A stretch of DNA of 64,000 nt from Candidatus Allofournierella merdavium (GCA_019118765.1 DWYI01000017.1:1-64000), one strand, 5' to 3'; numbered from the stretch's first letter, positions 40,260 through 50,058 are shown. The notes: generated by a model from the sequence alone, not told the origin. Made by a program: numbers and translations.

Positions 40260-41192
40260 ATGCTGACACTGGGGTTTGATACAAGCAACTACGCAACCTC
40301 TTTGGCGGTGTACGACACCTGCTCCAAAGAGGTTGTTTGCGATAAAAAGAAGTTTTTGCCGGTGCGGGCCGGCCAGCTGGGGTTGCGCCAGAGCGACGCG
40401 CTGTTCCACCACACGGCAGCCCTGCCTGGGCTGCTGGAAGAACTGGCGGCTCAGGTCGATCTGACAAAGGTCGAAGCGGTGGGCGTCTCCGCCCGGCCCC
40501 GCCCGGTGGAGGGGTCGTATATGCCCTGCTTTCTGGCGGGAGTATCCGCCGCGACGGCGTTCAGCGCGGCGAAGGGCATCCCTCTCGTGCAGACCACCCA
40601 CCAGCAGGGACACATCGCTGCGGCGCTGTACGCCAGCGGGGACGAGAGCCTGTTTTCGCGGCAGGCGCTGGTGTTCCACGTCTCCGGCGGCACCACCGAT
40701 CTGCTGCTCTGCCAGGGCGCTGACAGCGTGGAGTGCATCGGCACCAGCACCGATCTGTACGCCGGGCAGGCGGTGGATCGGGTGGGCGTGCGGCTGGGGT
40801 TTGCGTTTCCCGCCGGCGCGAAGGTGAGCGAACTGGCGGCGCAGTGCACAGAACCCATCCGCCCCAAGTCCAGCGTGAAGGGAACCCAGTGCAGCCTCTC
40901 CGGGCTGGAAAATCAGTGCAACCAGCTGCTGGCCTCCGGTAAAAGCCAGGCCTATGTGTGCCGCTACTGCCTTTTGTGCATTGCCGAAACGGCGTACAAA
41001 ATGGTGGTCAACGCCCGCATGAGCCACCCGGATCTGCCGGTGGTGTTCGCCGGCGGTGTGATGAGCAGCGACGTCATCCAGAAAGAACTTTCGGGCCGGC
41101 TGCCCGGCGCGCACTTTGTGCCCGGGCGGTTCTCCAGCGACAACGCCATCGGCGTTGCCCTGCTGGCGGGGCGGGAGGTGTGCCATGACTGA
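40260..41192 (+). CDS. TsaD/Kae1-like ASKHA protein (O-sialoglycoprotein endopeptidase-related paralog)
   Basis: A 310-residue member of the TsaD superfamily. FDTSNYATSLAVYD replaces the TsaD N-terminal motif. The metal-binding HxxxH is kept (His114 and His118 in THQQGH), as is the late Asp of SSDNAIGVAL; FHVSGGTTDLLL differs from the usual SGGHT. It is therefore a diverged paralog rather than canonical TsaD, whose gene should be elsewhere. It lies 3 bp after nusB and overlaps xseA by 8 bp, a position I recall for such paralogs in Clostridia. Function unknown. Confidence 0.75.
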   Translation: MLTLGFDTSNYATSLAVYDTCSKEVVCDKKKFLPVRAGQLGLRQSDALFHHTAALPGLLEELAAQVDLTKVEAVGVSARPRPVEGSYMPCFLAGVSAATAFSAAKGIPLVQTTHQQGHIAAALYASGDESLFSRQALVFHVSGGTTDLLLCQGADSVECIGTSTDLYAGQAVDRVGVRLGFAFPAGAKVSELAAQCTEPIRPKSSVKGTQCSLSGLENQCNQLLASGKSQAYVCRYCLLCIAETAYKMVVNARMSHPDLPVVFAGGVMSSDVIQKELSGRLPGAHFVPGRFSSDNAIGVALLAGREVCHD

Positions 41193-42420
41193 TGTGATCG
41201 GCGTGAGCGCCCTCAACCGCTATGTGAAGTCGGTGCTGGACGGGGACGGTTTTCTGGCAGACCTGGCGCTGCGTGGGGAGATCAGCGGCTTTGTGAACCA
41301 TGTAAAGAGCGGCCACTGGTATTTTACGCTGAAGGACGAACGAGCCAGCGTCAAGGCGGTGATGTTCCGCCAGGAGGCGCGGCGGCTCGGCTTTGTTCCC
41401 CAGGACGGCATGCGTGTTGTGGTGCGCTGCCGGGTGAGCCTCTACGAGGCCACCGGGTCCTTTCAGGTCTATGTGCAGGATCTGTTCCCCGACGGGCTGG
41501 GCGCTGCACAGCTTGCCTTTGATCAGCTGAAGGCGCGGCTGGAACAGGAGGGCCTGTTCCGCCCCGAGCACAAAATGCCGCTGCCCGCCTATCCCCGGTG
41601 CATCGGGGTGGTCACCAGCGCCACCGGGGCCGCCTTGCAGGACATCCGGAACGTGCTGAGCCGCCGCTGGCCCCTGGCCACACTGCTGCTGGCGGGGGTG
41701 AACGTCCAGGGCCTTGCCGCGGCCCAGGAGATTTGTGACGCCATCACCGCGCTGGACAAAAGCGGCCTTGCCGACGTCATCATCGTGGCCCGGGGCGGCG
41801 GCTCCCGGGAGGATCTGTGGGTGTTCAACGACGAGCGGATCGCCCGGGCGGCCTATGCCTGCAAAACGCCCCTCATCAGCGCGGTGGGGCATGAGATCGA
41901 CGTCTCCATCCTGGACTACGTCGCGGACCTGCGGGCGCCCACACCCAGCGCCGCGGCGGAGCTTGCCACCCCCGACCGGGAGATGGAGCGAAAAAAAGTA
42001 TGCACCATCTTGTCAAATATTCATGAATATATGCATTCACGGCTGAATTTGTGCTATAATGAACTTGCTGCGGCGCGCCGGCAGGCGGGCCGCATTACCG
42101 GCGAATCCCTCTGCCGGCCCAAACAGGACAAGCTGTTGTCGCTTTGCGGTGCGCTGCAAGAGGCCAAGGCCGGCCTGCTGGCGGAAAAAGGGCGGTCGCT
42201 GGCGTCTGCCTGCGCCCTGGCCCACTCTCTGAGCCCCTACGCGGTGTTGGGCCGCGGGTATGCCGTCGTGCGCGACGAGGCGGGCGGATACCTGCCCGTG
42301 GCGGCGCTGCAGCCGGGGCAGACCATCCGCTTGCAGGGGACGGGCGCGGAAGCCCGCTGCCGGGTGGAACAGGTCAGCCAGACACAGGAGGACTTTGATG
42401 AAAAATCCGAAAAGCTTTGA
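41185..42420 (+). CDS. xseA: exodeoxyribonuclease VII large subunit
   Basis: A 411-residue subunit with an N-terminal OB fold (LRGEISGFVNHVKSGHWYFTL), the catalytic domain with GVVTSATGAALQDI and VARGGGSREDLWVFN, and a coiled-coil C-terminus. With XseB it degrades single-stranded DNA. ATG 41185 after GGGAGGTG. Confidence 0.96.
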   Translation: MTDVIGVSALNRYVKSVLDGDGFLADLALRGEISGFVNHVKSGHWYFTLKDERASVKAVMFRQEARRLGFVPQDGMRVVVRCRVSLYEATGSFQVYVQDLFPDGLGAAQLAFDQLKARLEQEGLFRPEHKMPLPAYPRCIGVVTSATGAALQDIRNVLSRRWPLATLLLAGVNVQGLAAAQEICDAITALDKSGLADVIIVARGGGSREDLWVFNDERIARAAYACKTPLISAVGHEIDVSILDYVADLRAPTPSAAAELATPDREMERKKVCTILSNIHEYMHSRLNLCYNELAAARRQAGRITGESLCRPKQDKLLSLCGALQEAKAGLLAEKGRSLASACALAHSLSPYAVLGRGYAVVRDEAGGYLPVAALQPGQTIRLQGTGAEARCRVEQVSQTQEDFDEKSEKL

Positions 42421-42628
42421 GGAGGGCATGGCCCGCCTGCAGGAATTGCTGGACCGCCTGGCCAGCCCGGACACCCCGCTGGAGGAGGGCATCTCCCTTT
42501 ACACCGAGACTGCCGCGCTGGCGGAATACTGCACCAGCGCGCTGGATAAGGCACGGCTGAAGATGCAGACCATCGACGAGCGCATCGCCGCGCTGGCACA
42601 GCCGCAGGAGGGGAGCGAGGAACCATGA
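42398..42628 (+). CDS. xseB: exodeoxyribonuclease VII small subunit
   Basis: A 76-residue helical subunit (FEEGMARLQELLDRLASPD; PLEEGISLYTE). ATG 42398 inside the xseA 3' end with AGGAGG upstream; its stop overlaps the ispA ATG. Confidence 0.95.
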   Translation: MKNPKSFEEGMARLQELLDRLASPDTPLEEGISLYTETAALAEYCTSALDKARLKMQTIDERIAALAQPQEGSEEP

Positions 42629-43506
42629 ACTACCGGCAGCGTTATGATGAATATCTCGCCCTGTTCAACGCGCAGATCGCCGTGTGCTGCGACCGCTTTC
42701 TGCCCGTGGGCAGCCGGGTGTGCGAGGCGGCGCGGTACAGCCTTCTGGCCGGCGGCAAGCGGGTGCGGGCGGTGCTGTGCATGGCAGCCTGCGAACTGCT
42801 GGGCGGCCGGGCGCAGCAGGCGGCGCAGCTGGCCTGCGCGGTGGAGATGCTGCACTGTTATTCGCTGATCCACGACGATCTGCCCTGCATGGATAACGAT
42901 GATTTCCGCCGGGGCAAGCCGTCCTGCCACAAGGCGTTTGGCGAGGCGACGGCACTGCTGGCGGGGGACCTTCTGCTCACCGAGGCCTTTGAGGCCATCG
43001 CGGGCGCGCCCGTCAGTGAGGCCGCCCGGGTGCGGGCCACGGCGGCGCTGGCCCACGGCGCCGGCAGCGCGGGGATGGTGTACGGGCAGGAACTGGACCT
43101 CCAGTATGAAAACCAGCCCACAGGGGAAGACGTCCTCCGCCGTGTGCACCGCAACAAGACCGGCGCGCTCATCAACGCGGCGATGCAGATGGGCGCCGCG
43201 GCCGCCGACGGCGCCGAAGAGGACTGCCGCCGGCTGGAACAGTTCGCCTACGATCTGGGGCTGGTGTTTCAGATCGTGGACGATGTGCTGGACGTGACCA
43301 GCACCAGCGAGGAACTGGGCAAACCTGTGGGCAGCGACGCGGAGAATCACAAGACTACCTTCGCCACCCTCTATGGTCCCCAGGGTGCCATGGACCTGGC
43401 ACAGAAGATCAATGCGGAGGCCTGCGGCCGGCTGGAACGGGCGTACGGCGAACGATCGGAGTTTTTGACAGCGCTGGCCGGGAGCCTTCTCCGCCGGCGC
43501 ACCTGA
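42625..43506 (+). CDS. ispA: polyprenyl (farnesyl/geranylgeranyl) diphosphate synthase
   Basis: A 293-residue trans-prenyltransferase. First Asp-rich motif DDLPCMDND (about residues 84-92), second IVDDVLD (about residues 215-221), and LAGGKRVRAVL. It condenses IPP with allylic diphosphates; chain length (C15 or C20) cannot be fixed from sequence. Its neighbour dxs makes the MEP-pathway precursor. Confidence 0.94.
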   Translation: MNYRQRYDEYLALFNAQIAVCCDRFLPVGSRVCEAARYSLLAGGKRVRAVLCMAACELLGGRAQQAAQLACAVEMLHCYSLIHDDLPCMDNDDFRRGKPSCHKAFGEATALLAGDLLLTEAFEAIAGAPVSEAARVRATAALAHGAGSAGMVYGQELDLQYENQPTGEDVLRRVHRNKTGALINAAMQMGAAAADGAEEDCRRLEQFAYDLGLVFQIVDDVLDVTSTSEELGKPVGSDAENHKTTFATLYGPQGAMDLAQKINAEACGRLERAYGERSEFLTALAGSLLRRRT

Positions 43507-43521
43507 AAGGGAGTATCGTTT

Positions 43522-43989
43522 TTGGAACTGTTCAAACAAGTGTACGGGTTCAATTATCTTCTGTCCATCTCACTGACCGGCTGGCTGGTGGCGCAGGTCC
43601 TTAAAACGCTGCTCAACGGCCTGCTTTTGGGCCGGTTTTCTCTGGAGCGGATGTGGGGTTCGGGCGGGATGCCCAGCTCCCACTCCGCCACCGTCTGCTC
43701 CTTGGTGGTGGCGGCGGCCCGGCTTTACGGGCCGGATTCCGCCATCTTCGCCCTGGCGTTCATCATGGCAATCATCGTGATGTACGACGCCATGGGGGTG
43801 CGGCGGGAGACCGGTGAGCAGGCGAAGATCCTGAACCGGATGCTCACCGACTGGATGGAGGCGGAAAGCGCCAACAGCCCCTTCCTGGGCGACAAAAAGC
43901 TCAAGGAAATGGTGGGCCACACCCCCTTCGAGGTACTGGGCGGCGCCATCGTGGGTGTGGTCGTGGGCTGGCTCATCCCGATCATTTAA
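43522..43989 (+). CDS. divergent PAP2-family membrane protein (YuiD-like)
   Basis: A 155-residue membrane protein. GGMPSSHSATVCSLV matches the DUF212/YuiD divergent PAP2 family, with VMYDAMGVRRETGEQAKILN. Start TTG 43522 with AAAGGGAG; no ATG fits. Position in the isoprenoid cluster suggests prenyl-phosphate chemistry, but this is inference. Confidence 0.87.
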   Translation: MELFKQVYGFNYLLSISLTGWLVAQVLKTLLNGLLLGRFSLERMWGSGGMPSSHSATVCSLVVAAARLYGPDSAIFALAFIMAIIVMYDAMGVRRETGEQAKILNRMLTDWMEAESANSPFLGDKKLKEMVGHTPFEVLGGAIVGVVVGWLIPII

Positions 43990-44007
43990 ATGGAAAGGGC
44001 GGGTGAC

Positions 44008-45867
44008 ATGGGTTACCCTTTGTTGGAGCAGGTGAACGACCCGCAGCAACTCAAGGCGCTGCCGGCCGACCAGCTGGAGCCGTTGTGTGAAGAGATACGG
44101 CAGTTTTTGATTGAAAACGTGTCCAAAACGGGGGGACATCTGTCCTCCAACCTGGGCACCATCGAACTCACCGTCGCGCTGCACCGGGCGTTCAGCACGC
44201 CTCAAGACAAGTTTGTCTTTGACGTGGGCCACCAGTGCTACACCCACAAGATCCTCACCGGGCGGCGGGAGCGCTTTGACAGCCTTCGGCAGCTGGGGGG
44301 CATTTCCGGCTTTCCCAACCCGAAGGAGAGCGTGCACGACGCCTTTGTGGCCGGCCACGGCAACACCGCGATCTCGGTGGCCATCGGCATGGCCCAGGCC
44401 AAAAAGATCAAGGGCGAGCCCGGCAAGGTCATCGCCCTGGTGGGTGACGGCGCGTTCACCGGCGGCATGGTGTACGAGGGGATGAACAACATCGACACCC
44501 TCAACAACCTGATCGTCATTTTGAACGACAACAAGATGTCCATCTCCAAGAATGTGGGCTCTCTGGCGCGGTATCTCACCCAGCTGCGCACCAACCCGGA
44601 GTATTCCAAGGCCAAGGCCAACCTGGAGACCGTGCTCGGCGCCATTCCCGGCGTGGGCAAGCCCATCGTGCACGCACTGCAGGCCGGCAAGGCGCTGCTG
44701 CGCCGGGGCATCTACCACTCCACCATGTTTGAGGAGATGGGCTTTCAGTACCTGGGCCCGGTGGACGGGCACGACGTGCAGCGCCTGAGCGAGTTGTTCG
44801 CCAATTTGCAGACCCAGTACGCTCCGGTGTTCATCCATGCGATCACTGTAAAGGGAAAAGGCTTTAAGCCTGCGGAGGAGAACCCCGGTGAATTTCACGG
44901 TGTGTCCTCCTTCGACCCGGCGCACATCACCGACCCTGACGTGGCGCCGGACGCCTCCTTCTCCACCCAGTTCGGCAACGATCTGGTGGAACTGGCCAAA
45001 ACGCGGCCGAACATCTGTGCCATCACGGCGGCCATGAAGTACGGCACCGGGCTGCAGTTCTTCTACCGCCGCTTCCCCGAGCGCTTTTTTGATGTGGGCA
45101 TGGCGGAACAGCACGCCGTGACCTTTGCGGCGGGGCTGGCCAGCCAGGGGATGCTGCCGGTGGTGGCCATCTACTCCACCTTTTTGCAGCGCGCCTATGA
45201 CCAACTGATCCACGATGTGAAGCTGATGAACAACAATGTGGTGCTGGCCATCGACCGGGCGGGCCTTGTTCCCGGCGACGGCGAGACCCACCAGGGCATC
45301 TACGACACCGCCTTCCTCAGCCAGCTTGGCATTCCGATCTATGCGCCCTCCAATTACGCGGAACTGGACCATTGGCTCACTTTTGTGGTGGACAAACTCA
45401 CCGGCCCCCGGGCCATTCGTTATCCCCGGGGCGGGCAGAGCCAGACGCTGGAAGCGCTGGGCTGCAGCGGCGACGCCTTTGACCGCTGCCTTTCGCAGCC
45501 GGACGCCTCCGTCGCGCTGGTCAGCTACGGCAGCATGACCGAGGAGACGCTGGCGGCGGCGCAGCTGCTGGGGCAGAAGGGCCGCCAGGCGGACGTGTAC
45601 AAGCTGGTACAGCTGTACCCCCTGCCGGAGGGGCTGTGCAAGGCGCTGCTGCGGTATCCCGTGATCCTCTTTGCGGAGGACAGCATCGCCGCCGGCGGGA
45701 TCGGCGAACATCTCGCCCGCCAGCTGGCAGCGCAAAATTATCAGGGCCGGTTCATCCACAAAGGCATCTCGGCCCGCCAAACACTGCCGCACGCCACGGT
45801 ACCGCAGATCCGGAACGTTCTGGGTCTGGACGGGGCCAGCCTGGCGGCGGCCGTCTGTGAGGAGTGA
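44008..45867 (+). CDS. dxs: 1-deoxy-D-xylulose-5-phosphate synthase
   Basis: A 619-residue thiamine-diphosphate enzyme, first step of the MEP isoprenoid pathway (pyruvate + glyceraldehyde-3-phosphate). The thiamine motif GDGAFTGGMVYEGMNN, VGHQCYTHKILTGR and the transketolase centre DVGMAEQHAVTFAAG are present. ATG 44008 is preferred over ATG 43990 because GGAAAGGGCGGG precedes it. Confidence 0.96.
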   Translation: MGYPLLEQVNDPQQLKALPADQLEPLCEEIRQFLIENVSKTGGHLSSNLGTIELTVALHRAFSTPQDKFVFDVGHQCYTHKILTGRRERFDSLRQLGGISGFPNPKESVHDAFVAGHGNTAISVAIGMAQAKKIKGEPGKVIALVGDGAFTGGMVYEGMNNIDTLNNLIVILNDNKMSISKNVGSLARYLTQLRTNPEYSKAKANLETVLGAIPGVGKPIVHALQAGKALLRRGIYHSTMFEEMGFQYLGPVDGHDVQRLSELFANLQTQYAPVFIHAITVKGKGFKPAEENPGEFHGVSSFDPAHITDPDVAPDASFSTQFGNDLVELAKTRPNICAITAAMKYGTGLQFFYRRFPERFFDVGMAEQHAVTFAAGLASQGMLPVVAIYSTFLQRAYDQLIHDVKLMNNNVVLAIDRAGLVPGDGETHQGIYDTAFLSQLGIPIYAPSNYAELDHWLTFVVDKLTGPRAIRYPRGGQSQTLEALGCSGDAFDRCLSQPDASVALVSYGSMTEETLAAAQLLGQKGRQADVYKLVQLYPLPEGLCKALLRYPVILFAEDSIAAGGIGEHLARQLAAQNYQGRFIHKGISARQTLPHATVPQIRNVLGLDGASLAAAVCEE

Positions 45868-45871
45868 CCCA

Positions 45872-46669
45872 TTGAAAATTCGTCTCGATCAGTATCTGTG
45901 CCAAAACGGCCTTGTGCCCAGCCGGGAGCGGGCCAAAGCGCTCATCATGTCCGGCATCGTATTCGTGGACCAGCAGAAGGCGGACAAGGCCGGTCAGATG
46001 ATCGCCGAGGACGCCCAGGTAGAGGTGCGGGGGCACGACATCGGGTATGTGAGCCGCGGCGGCCTCAAGCTGGAAAAGGCGATGAAGGCCTTTCCGCTCA
46101 CGCCCGCCGGCAAGGTGTGCATGGACATCGGCGCCTCCACCGGCGGCTTCACCGACTGTATGCTGCAAAACGGCGCGGTCAAGGTCTACGCGGTGGACGT
46201 GGGCTACGGCCAGCTGGCCTGGAAACTGCGCACCGATCCCCGGGTGGTGAACATGGAGCGCACGAACATCCGCAACGTCACGCCGGAGATGCTCGCCGAG
46301 CCGGTGGAATTTTTCAGCGTGGACGTCTCTTTTATCTCCCTCAAGCACATCTTTCCGGTGGCGCAGGCGGTCACCGCGCCCGGCGCCGCCGGCGTCTGCC
46401 TGGTAAAACCCCAGTTTGAGGCGGGCCGCGAAAAGGTGGGCAAGAAGGGTGTGGTGCGGGAGGCCGAGACCCATCGGGAGGTCATCCTGCAGGCCGCCGG
46501 CTACGCGACAGACAACGGTTTCTCGGTGAGCGGGCTGGAATACTCGCCCATTAAGGGCCCCGAGGGGAACATTGAGTTTCTGATGTTCGTGGAGAAAAGC
46601 GAAGCGCCGACGCCGCTGGATCCGTCGCTGGCGGATGCCGTGGTGGCGGCGGCGCACGCCGCGCTGTAA
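45872..46669 (+). CDS. tlyA: TlyA-family rRNA 2'-O-methyltransferase
   Basis: A 265-residue protein with an N-terminal S4 RNA-binding domain (IRLDQYLCQNGLVPSRERAK) and an FtsJ-like methyltransferase with the SAM loop MDIGASTGGFTDC. Start TTG 45872 with GAGGAG eight bases upstream. The dxs-tlyA-nadK-argR-recN order is classical for Firmicutes. Confidence 0.93.
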   Translation: MKIRLDQYLCQNGLVPSRERAKALIMSGIVFVDQQKADKAGQMIAEDAQVEVRGHDIGYVSRGGLKLEKAMKAFPLTPAGKVCMDIGASTGGFTDCMLQNGAVKVYAVDVGYGQLAWKLRTDPRVVNMERTNIRNVTPEMLAEPVEFFSVDVSFISLKHIFPVAQAVTAPGAAGVCLVKPQFEAGREKVGKKGVVREAETHREVILQAAGYATDNGFSVSGLEYSPIKGPEGNIEFLMFVEKSEAPTPLDPSLADAVVAAAHAAL

Positions 46670-46693
46670 CTACCGGGAAAAGGGGTGCTGTCC

Positions 46694-47536
46694 ATGACGG
46701 TCTGCCTGACAGGCTACAACGCAAAACCCGAGACCGCCCGGGTACTGGCCAGGGCGGCGTCGCTGCTGCTGGCGGCGGGCGCGCGGGTGGTCCTGGCCGG
46801 GGAATCCGGCTTTGAGCCTCCCACGGGCGTTGTCCGCCTGCCTGGTGCACAGGCGCTGGCCGAGGCGGACGCGGTGGTCACGGTGGGGGGCGACGGAACC
46901 ATGCTCCACGCCGCCAAAGAATGCGCCCGCCACGGGCTGCCCGTGCTGGGGGTCAATCTGGGGCGCACCGGTTTTCTGGCCACCTGCGAACTGGACGAGA
47001 TGAGCGCAAAACTTTTCAAGCTGGCAAAAGGAGAGTTTGCGGTGGAGCACCGGGCCCTTTTGCAGGCGGAATGCACCGGCGCCGAGGCACCGCTGATCGC
47101 GCTGAACGATCTGGTGATCTACAGCGGGCAGCGGCGGCAGACGGTGGATTTGGATATCTACTGCGACGGAAAAGCGGTGAGCAACTGCCGGGGCGACGGG
47201 GTCATCCTGGCTACCCCCACCGGTTCCACCGCCTATTCGCTGTCCGCCGGCGGCCCCATTCTGGACGCGCGCATCCGCGGCCTTGTGGTCACCAGCATCT
47301 GCGCTCACAGCCTGCAGCGGCCGGCCATCGTCTTTGCCGCCGATCGCCGCATCACCGTGCGGCCCGGGCCGGATCAGCGGGGCCCCATCCTCGTCAGTTC
47401 CGACGGGGAACAGGAGATCCCTCTGCCGGAAAACGGTGAATTGCACGCAAAACTCTCGGAAAAGAGTGTAAAGCTTATAACCTTTAATGGCACGGATCAG
47501 TTCGATGCCATTGACAAAAAACTTCGTGGCAGGTGA
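46694..47536 (+). CDS. nadK: NAD kinase
   Basis: A 280-residue kinase making NADP. GGDGTMLHAA (about residues 66-75) and the ATPTGSTAYSLSAGGPI motif are diagnostic. ATG 46694 follows AAAAGGGG; a GTG three codons upstream is possible. Confidence 0.95.
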   Translation: MTVCLTGYNAKPETARVLARAASLLLAAGARVVLAGESGFEPPTGVVRLPGAQALAEADAVVTVGGDGTMLHAAKECARHGLPVLGVNLGRTGFLATCELDEMSAKLFKLAKGEFAVEHRALLQAECTGAEAPLIALNDLVIYSGQRRQTVDLDIYCDGKAVSNCRGDGVILATPTGSTAYSLSAGGPILDARIRGLVVTSICAHSLQRPAIVFAADRRITVRPGPDQRGPILVSSDGEQEIPLPENGELHAKLSEKSVKLITFNGTDQFDAIDKKLRGR

Positions 47537-47541
47537 TTCCA

Positions 47542-48006
47542 ATGAAAAACGACCGACACGCAAAGATCCTGGAGCTGATCGAACAATACCCCATCGACCG
47601 GCAGGAAGACCTTCTGGCTTACCTCAATGAGGCGGGCTTTTCCGTTACGCAGGCCACCGTTTCCCGGGACATCCGGCAGCTGCACCTTGTGAAGGCGGCG
47701 GTGGGCGACGGCAAATACCGCTATGTCTCCAGTGCCTCCGCCAGCGGACCGCGGCATTCCCAGGGGCGGTTTGAGACCATCTTTCGGGAATCCGTGCTCA
47801 AGGCGGACTGGGCCGGCTGCACGCTGCTGGTGCGCTGCTATCCCGGCATGGCCAGCGCGGCCTGCGAGATGTTCGATTCGATGCAGTGGGATTTCGACGT
47901 GATCGGCACTCTCTCGGGCGACGATACCTTCATCGCCCTGATGCGCACCAAGGAGGACGCGGAGGCCATCTGCCAGGAGTTGCAGCAATACATCACCCGT
48001 CACTGA
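47542..48006 (+). CDS. argR: arginine repressor ArgR/AhrC
   Basis: A 154-residue regulator: an N-terminal winged helix (QATVSRDIRQLHLVK) and a C-terminal arginine-binding/oligomerisation domain (GTLSGDDTFIALMRTKEDA). ATG 47542 with AGGTGA. It controls arginine metabolism; no ARG box was searched for beyond this window. Confidence 0.93.
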   Translation: MKNDRHAKILELIEQYPIDRQEDLLAYLNEAGFSVTQATVSRDIRQLHLVKAAVGDGKYRYVSSASASGPRHSQGRFETIFRESVLKADWAGCTLLVRCYPGMASAACEMFDSMQWDFDVIGTLSGDDTFIALMRTKEDAEAICQELQQYITRH

Positions 48007-48048
48007 CCGGCCGGGCAGCACCAGAGGGAAAAGGGGGCCGAGAGGGCT

Positions 48049-49710
48049 TTGCTGAAAGATCTGAAAATAGAGAATGTGGCTGTCATCGAGAAGGCCGAGG
48101 CGGAATTTTCGCCCGGCCTGAACGTGCTGACCGGCGAGACCGGCGCGGGCAAAAGCATTCTGATCGATTCCATCAACGCCATTCTCGGCAACCGCACCAG
48201 CCGGGACCTGGTGCGCACCGGTGCGTCCAAAGCCTGCATCTGGGCCACCTTTACCGACCTTCCCGCCGCCGTGCGCAGTCAGCTGGAACAGGCGGGCTAT
48301 GAGGCCGGGGACGAACTGCTGCTCTACCGGGAGATCAGCGCCGAGGGCAAGAGCAACTGCCGCGTCAACGGGATGCCCGCCACCGCGGCCATCCTGCGGG
48401 ATCTGTCGGCGGGGCTCATCAACATCCACGGCCAGCACGACAACCAGAACCTGACCAACCCCGCCCGCCATCTGGCGCTGCTGGACCTCTATGCCCAGAA
48501 CGACGCGCAGTACAGTGAATACCGGCAGGTCTACCGGCAGCTGATCGCGGTCAAGCGGCAGGCGGACGCGCTGCAGATGGACGAGGAGGAAAAGCAGCGC
48601 AGGATGGAACTGCTGCGTTTCCAGGTGGACGAGATCGAATCCGCGGCGCTGCAGCCGGAGGAGGAAGAGCAGCTGACCGCCCGCCGGCAGGTGCTCAGCC
48701 ACGCCCAGACCATTCTGGAGCAGGTGAGCGCCGCCCATAACGCCCTTGCGGGCGGCGACGAGTTCGGGGGCGCCGCCGATCTTCTGGGGGACGCCGCCGG
48801 TCAGCTGGAGGGCGCAGCTCAGCTGGACGAGACGCTGCAAAGCGCCTGCGAGAAGCTGAACGATCTGTATTACACCGCCCGGGAACTGGCCACCGACCTG
48901 GCCGACCGGCTGGAGGGATACGGTATGGACCCCGCCGAACTGGACCGGGTGGAGACCCGGCTGGACGAGATCTACCGCCTCAAGCAGAAGTACGGCGGCA
49001 CGGTGGAGAAGGTGCTGGAACACGGGCAGGCCGCCCGGGAGGAACTGGAGGGCATTGAGCAGTCGGACGAGACCCTGGCAAAGCTGAACGCCGAAAAACA
49101 GGCGCTCTACCGCCAGGCCAAGGAAAAAGCGGAGGCCCTCACCCAGACGCGGCTGGAAGCGTTCCGCGATCTGGAGCAGAAGCTGGTAAAAGCCTGTACC
49201 TTCCTGAATATGCCCGGGGTGCGCTTCGCGCTGCAGCACACCCGCGGGCCGCTGGCCGGGGCGGGGCAGGATACACTGGAGTTTTATATCTCGCCCAACC
49301 CCGGCGAGGCTCCGAAGCCCCTGGCGAAAATAGCCAGCGGGGGCGAACTCAGCCGCATCATGCTGGCGCTCAAGAGCGCGCTGGCGGAAAAGGACGCCAT
49401 CCAAACCGTCATTTACGACGAGATCGACACCGGTGTGTCCGGCTCGGCGGCGGGACGCATCGGCCAGATGCTCAAGCAGACCTCCGCCGGCCGGCAGGTC
49501 ATCTGCATCACCCACACCGCCCAGATCGCGGCGCTGGCGGACCGCCATCTGCTCATTCAGAAAAACGTGGAAGGGGAGCGCACCTTTACAAAACTCTATC
49601 CGCTGGACGGCGAGGGCCGGGTGCGGGAACTGGCCCGCATCATCTCCGGCGACCAGATCACCCCCATCGCCCTGGCAAACGCCCGGGAAATGCTGGGCCT
49701 TGACTCTTGA
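48049..49710 (+). CDS. recN: DNA repair protein RecN
   Basis: A 553-residue SMC-like ATPase for double-strand break repair: Walker A TGETGAGKS (residues 29-37), INIHGQHDNQ, a central coiled coil (about residues 155-370), and the ABC signature ASGGELSRIMLALK with DEIDTGVSG. Start TTG 48049 after GAGAGGG. Usually spoIVB and spo0A follow recN in spore formers; here tyrS follows. Confidence 0.95.
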   Translation: MLKDLKIENVAVIEKAEAEFSPGLNVLTGETGAGKSILIDSINAILGNRTSRDLVRTGASKACIWATFTDLPAAVRSQLEQAGYEAGDELLLYREISAEGKSNCRVNGMPATAAILRDLSAGLINIHGQHDNQNLTNPARHLALLDLYAQNDAQYSEYRQVYRQLIAVKRQADALQMDEEEKQRRMELLRFQVDEIESAALQPEEEEQLTARRQVLSHAQTILEQVSAAHNALAGGDEFGGAADLLGDAAGQLEGAAQLDETLQSACEKLNDLYYTARELATDLADRLEGYGMDPAELDRVETRLDEIYRLKQKYGGTVEKVLEHGQAAREELEGIEQSDETLAKLNAEKQALYRQAKEKAEALTQTRLEAFRDLEQKLVKACTFLNMPGVRFALQHTRGPLAGAGQDTLEFYISPNPGEAPKPLAKIASGGELSRIMLALKSALAEKDAIQTVIYDEIDTGVSGSAAGRIGQMLKQTSAGRQVICITHTAQIAALADRHLLIQKNVEGERTFTKLYPLDGEGRVRELARIISGDQITPIALANAREMLGLDS

Positions 49711-49736
49711 CAAAGGCCCGGCGCTGCGGGTATACT
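49707..49736 (+). promoter_or_regulatory. promoter of the tyrS T-box transcript
   Basis: TTGACA at 49707 (overlapping the recN stop), 18-bp spacer, TATACT at 49731. Confidence 0.8.
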
Positions 49737-49742
49737 GTACAA

Positions 49743-50018
49743 TATCAAATGCGACGAAGGGAACCAGTACCCTGTGAGAGCGCGGCACAGAGAAGCCCTG
49801 GCCGGTGAAAAGGGCAGCGCGCGCAGAGGGGAATACGTCCCGGAGCAGCAGGCTGAACGGCGCGTTGTGCGCCCGGTAGGCCCCGCCGTGTGCGCACGTT
49901 ACAGCGCAAGGGTGTCTGTGTGCACCCGCCGAGGCCGCTTTCTGCGAGGAGGGCGGCGAACAGAGGTGGTACCGCGAAGTTTCGCCCTCTGCCAAATTCA
50001 TTTTGGCAGAGGGCTTTT
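49743..50018 (+). promoter_or_regulatory. tyrosine T-box riboswitch
   Basis: A leader sensing uncharged tRNA-Tyr. Stem I conserved pieces are CCAGTACCC and GAGAGC, with GGTGAAAAG distally. The specifier codon is TAC (49834-49836 in GAATACGTC). The T-box proper AGGTGGTACCGCG (49964-49976) is followed by a terminator, GCCCTCTGCCAAA/TTTGGCAGAGGGC plus TTTTG (49984-50018). Uncharged tRNA-Tyr would stabilise the antiterminator. Confidence 0.93.
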
Positions 50019-50058
50019 GTTTGCCCTTTGCCCGCAAAACAAGGAGGAGAATGGAAGA

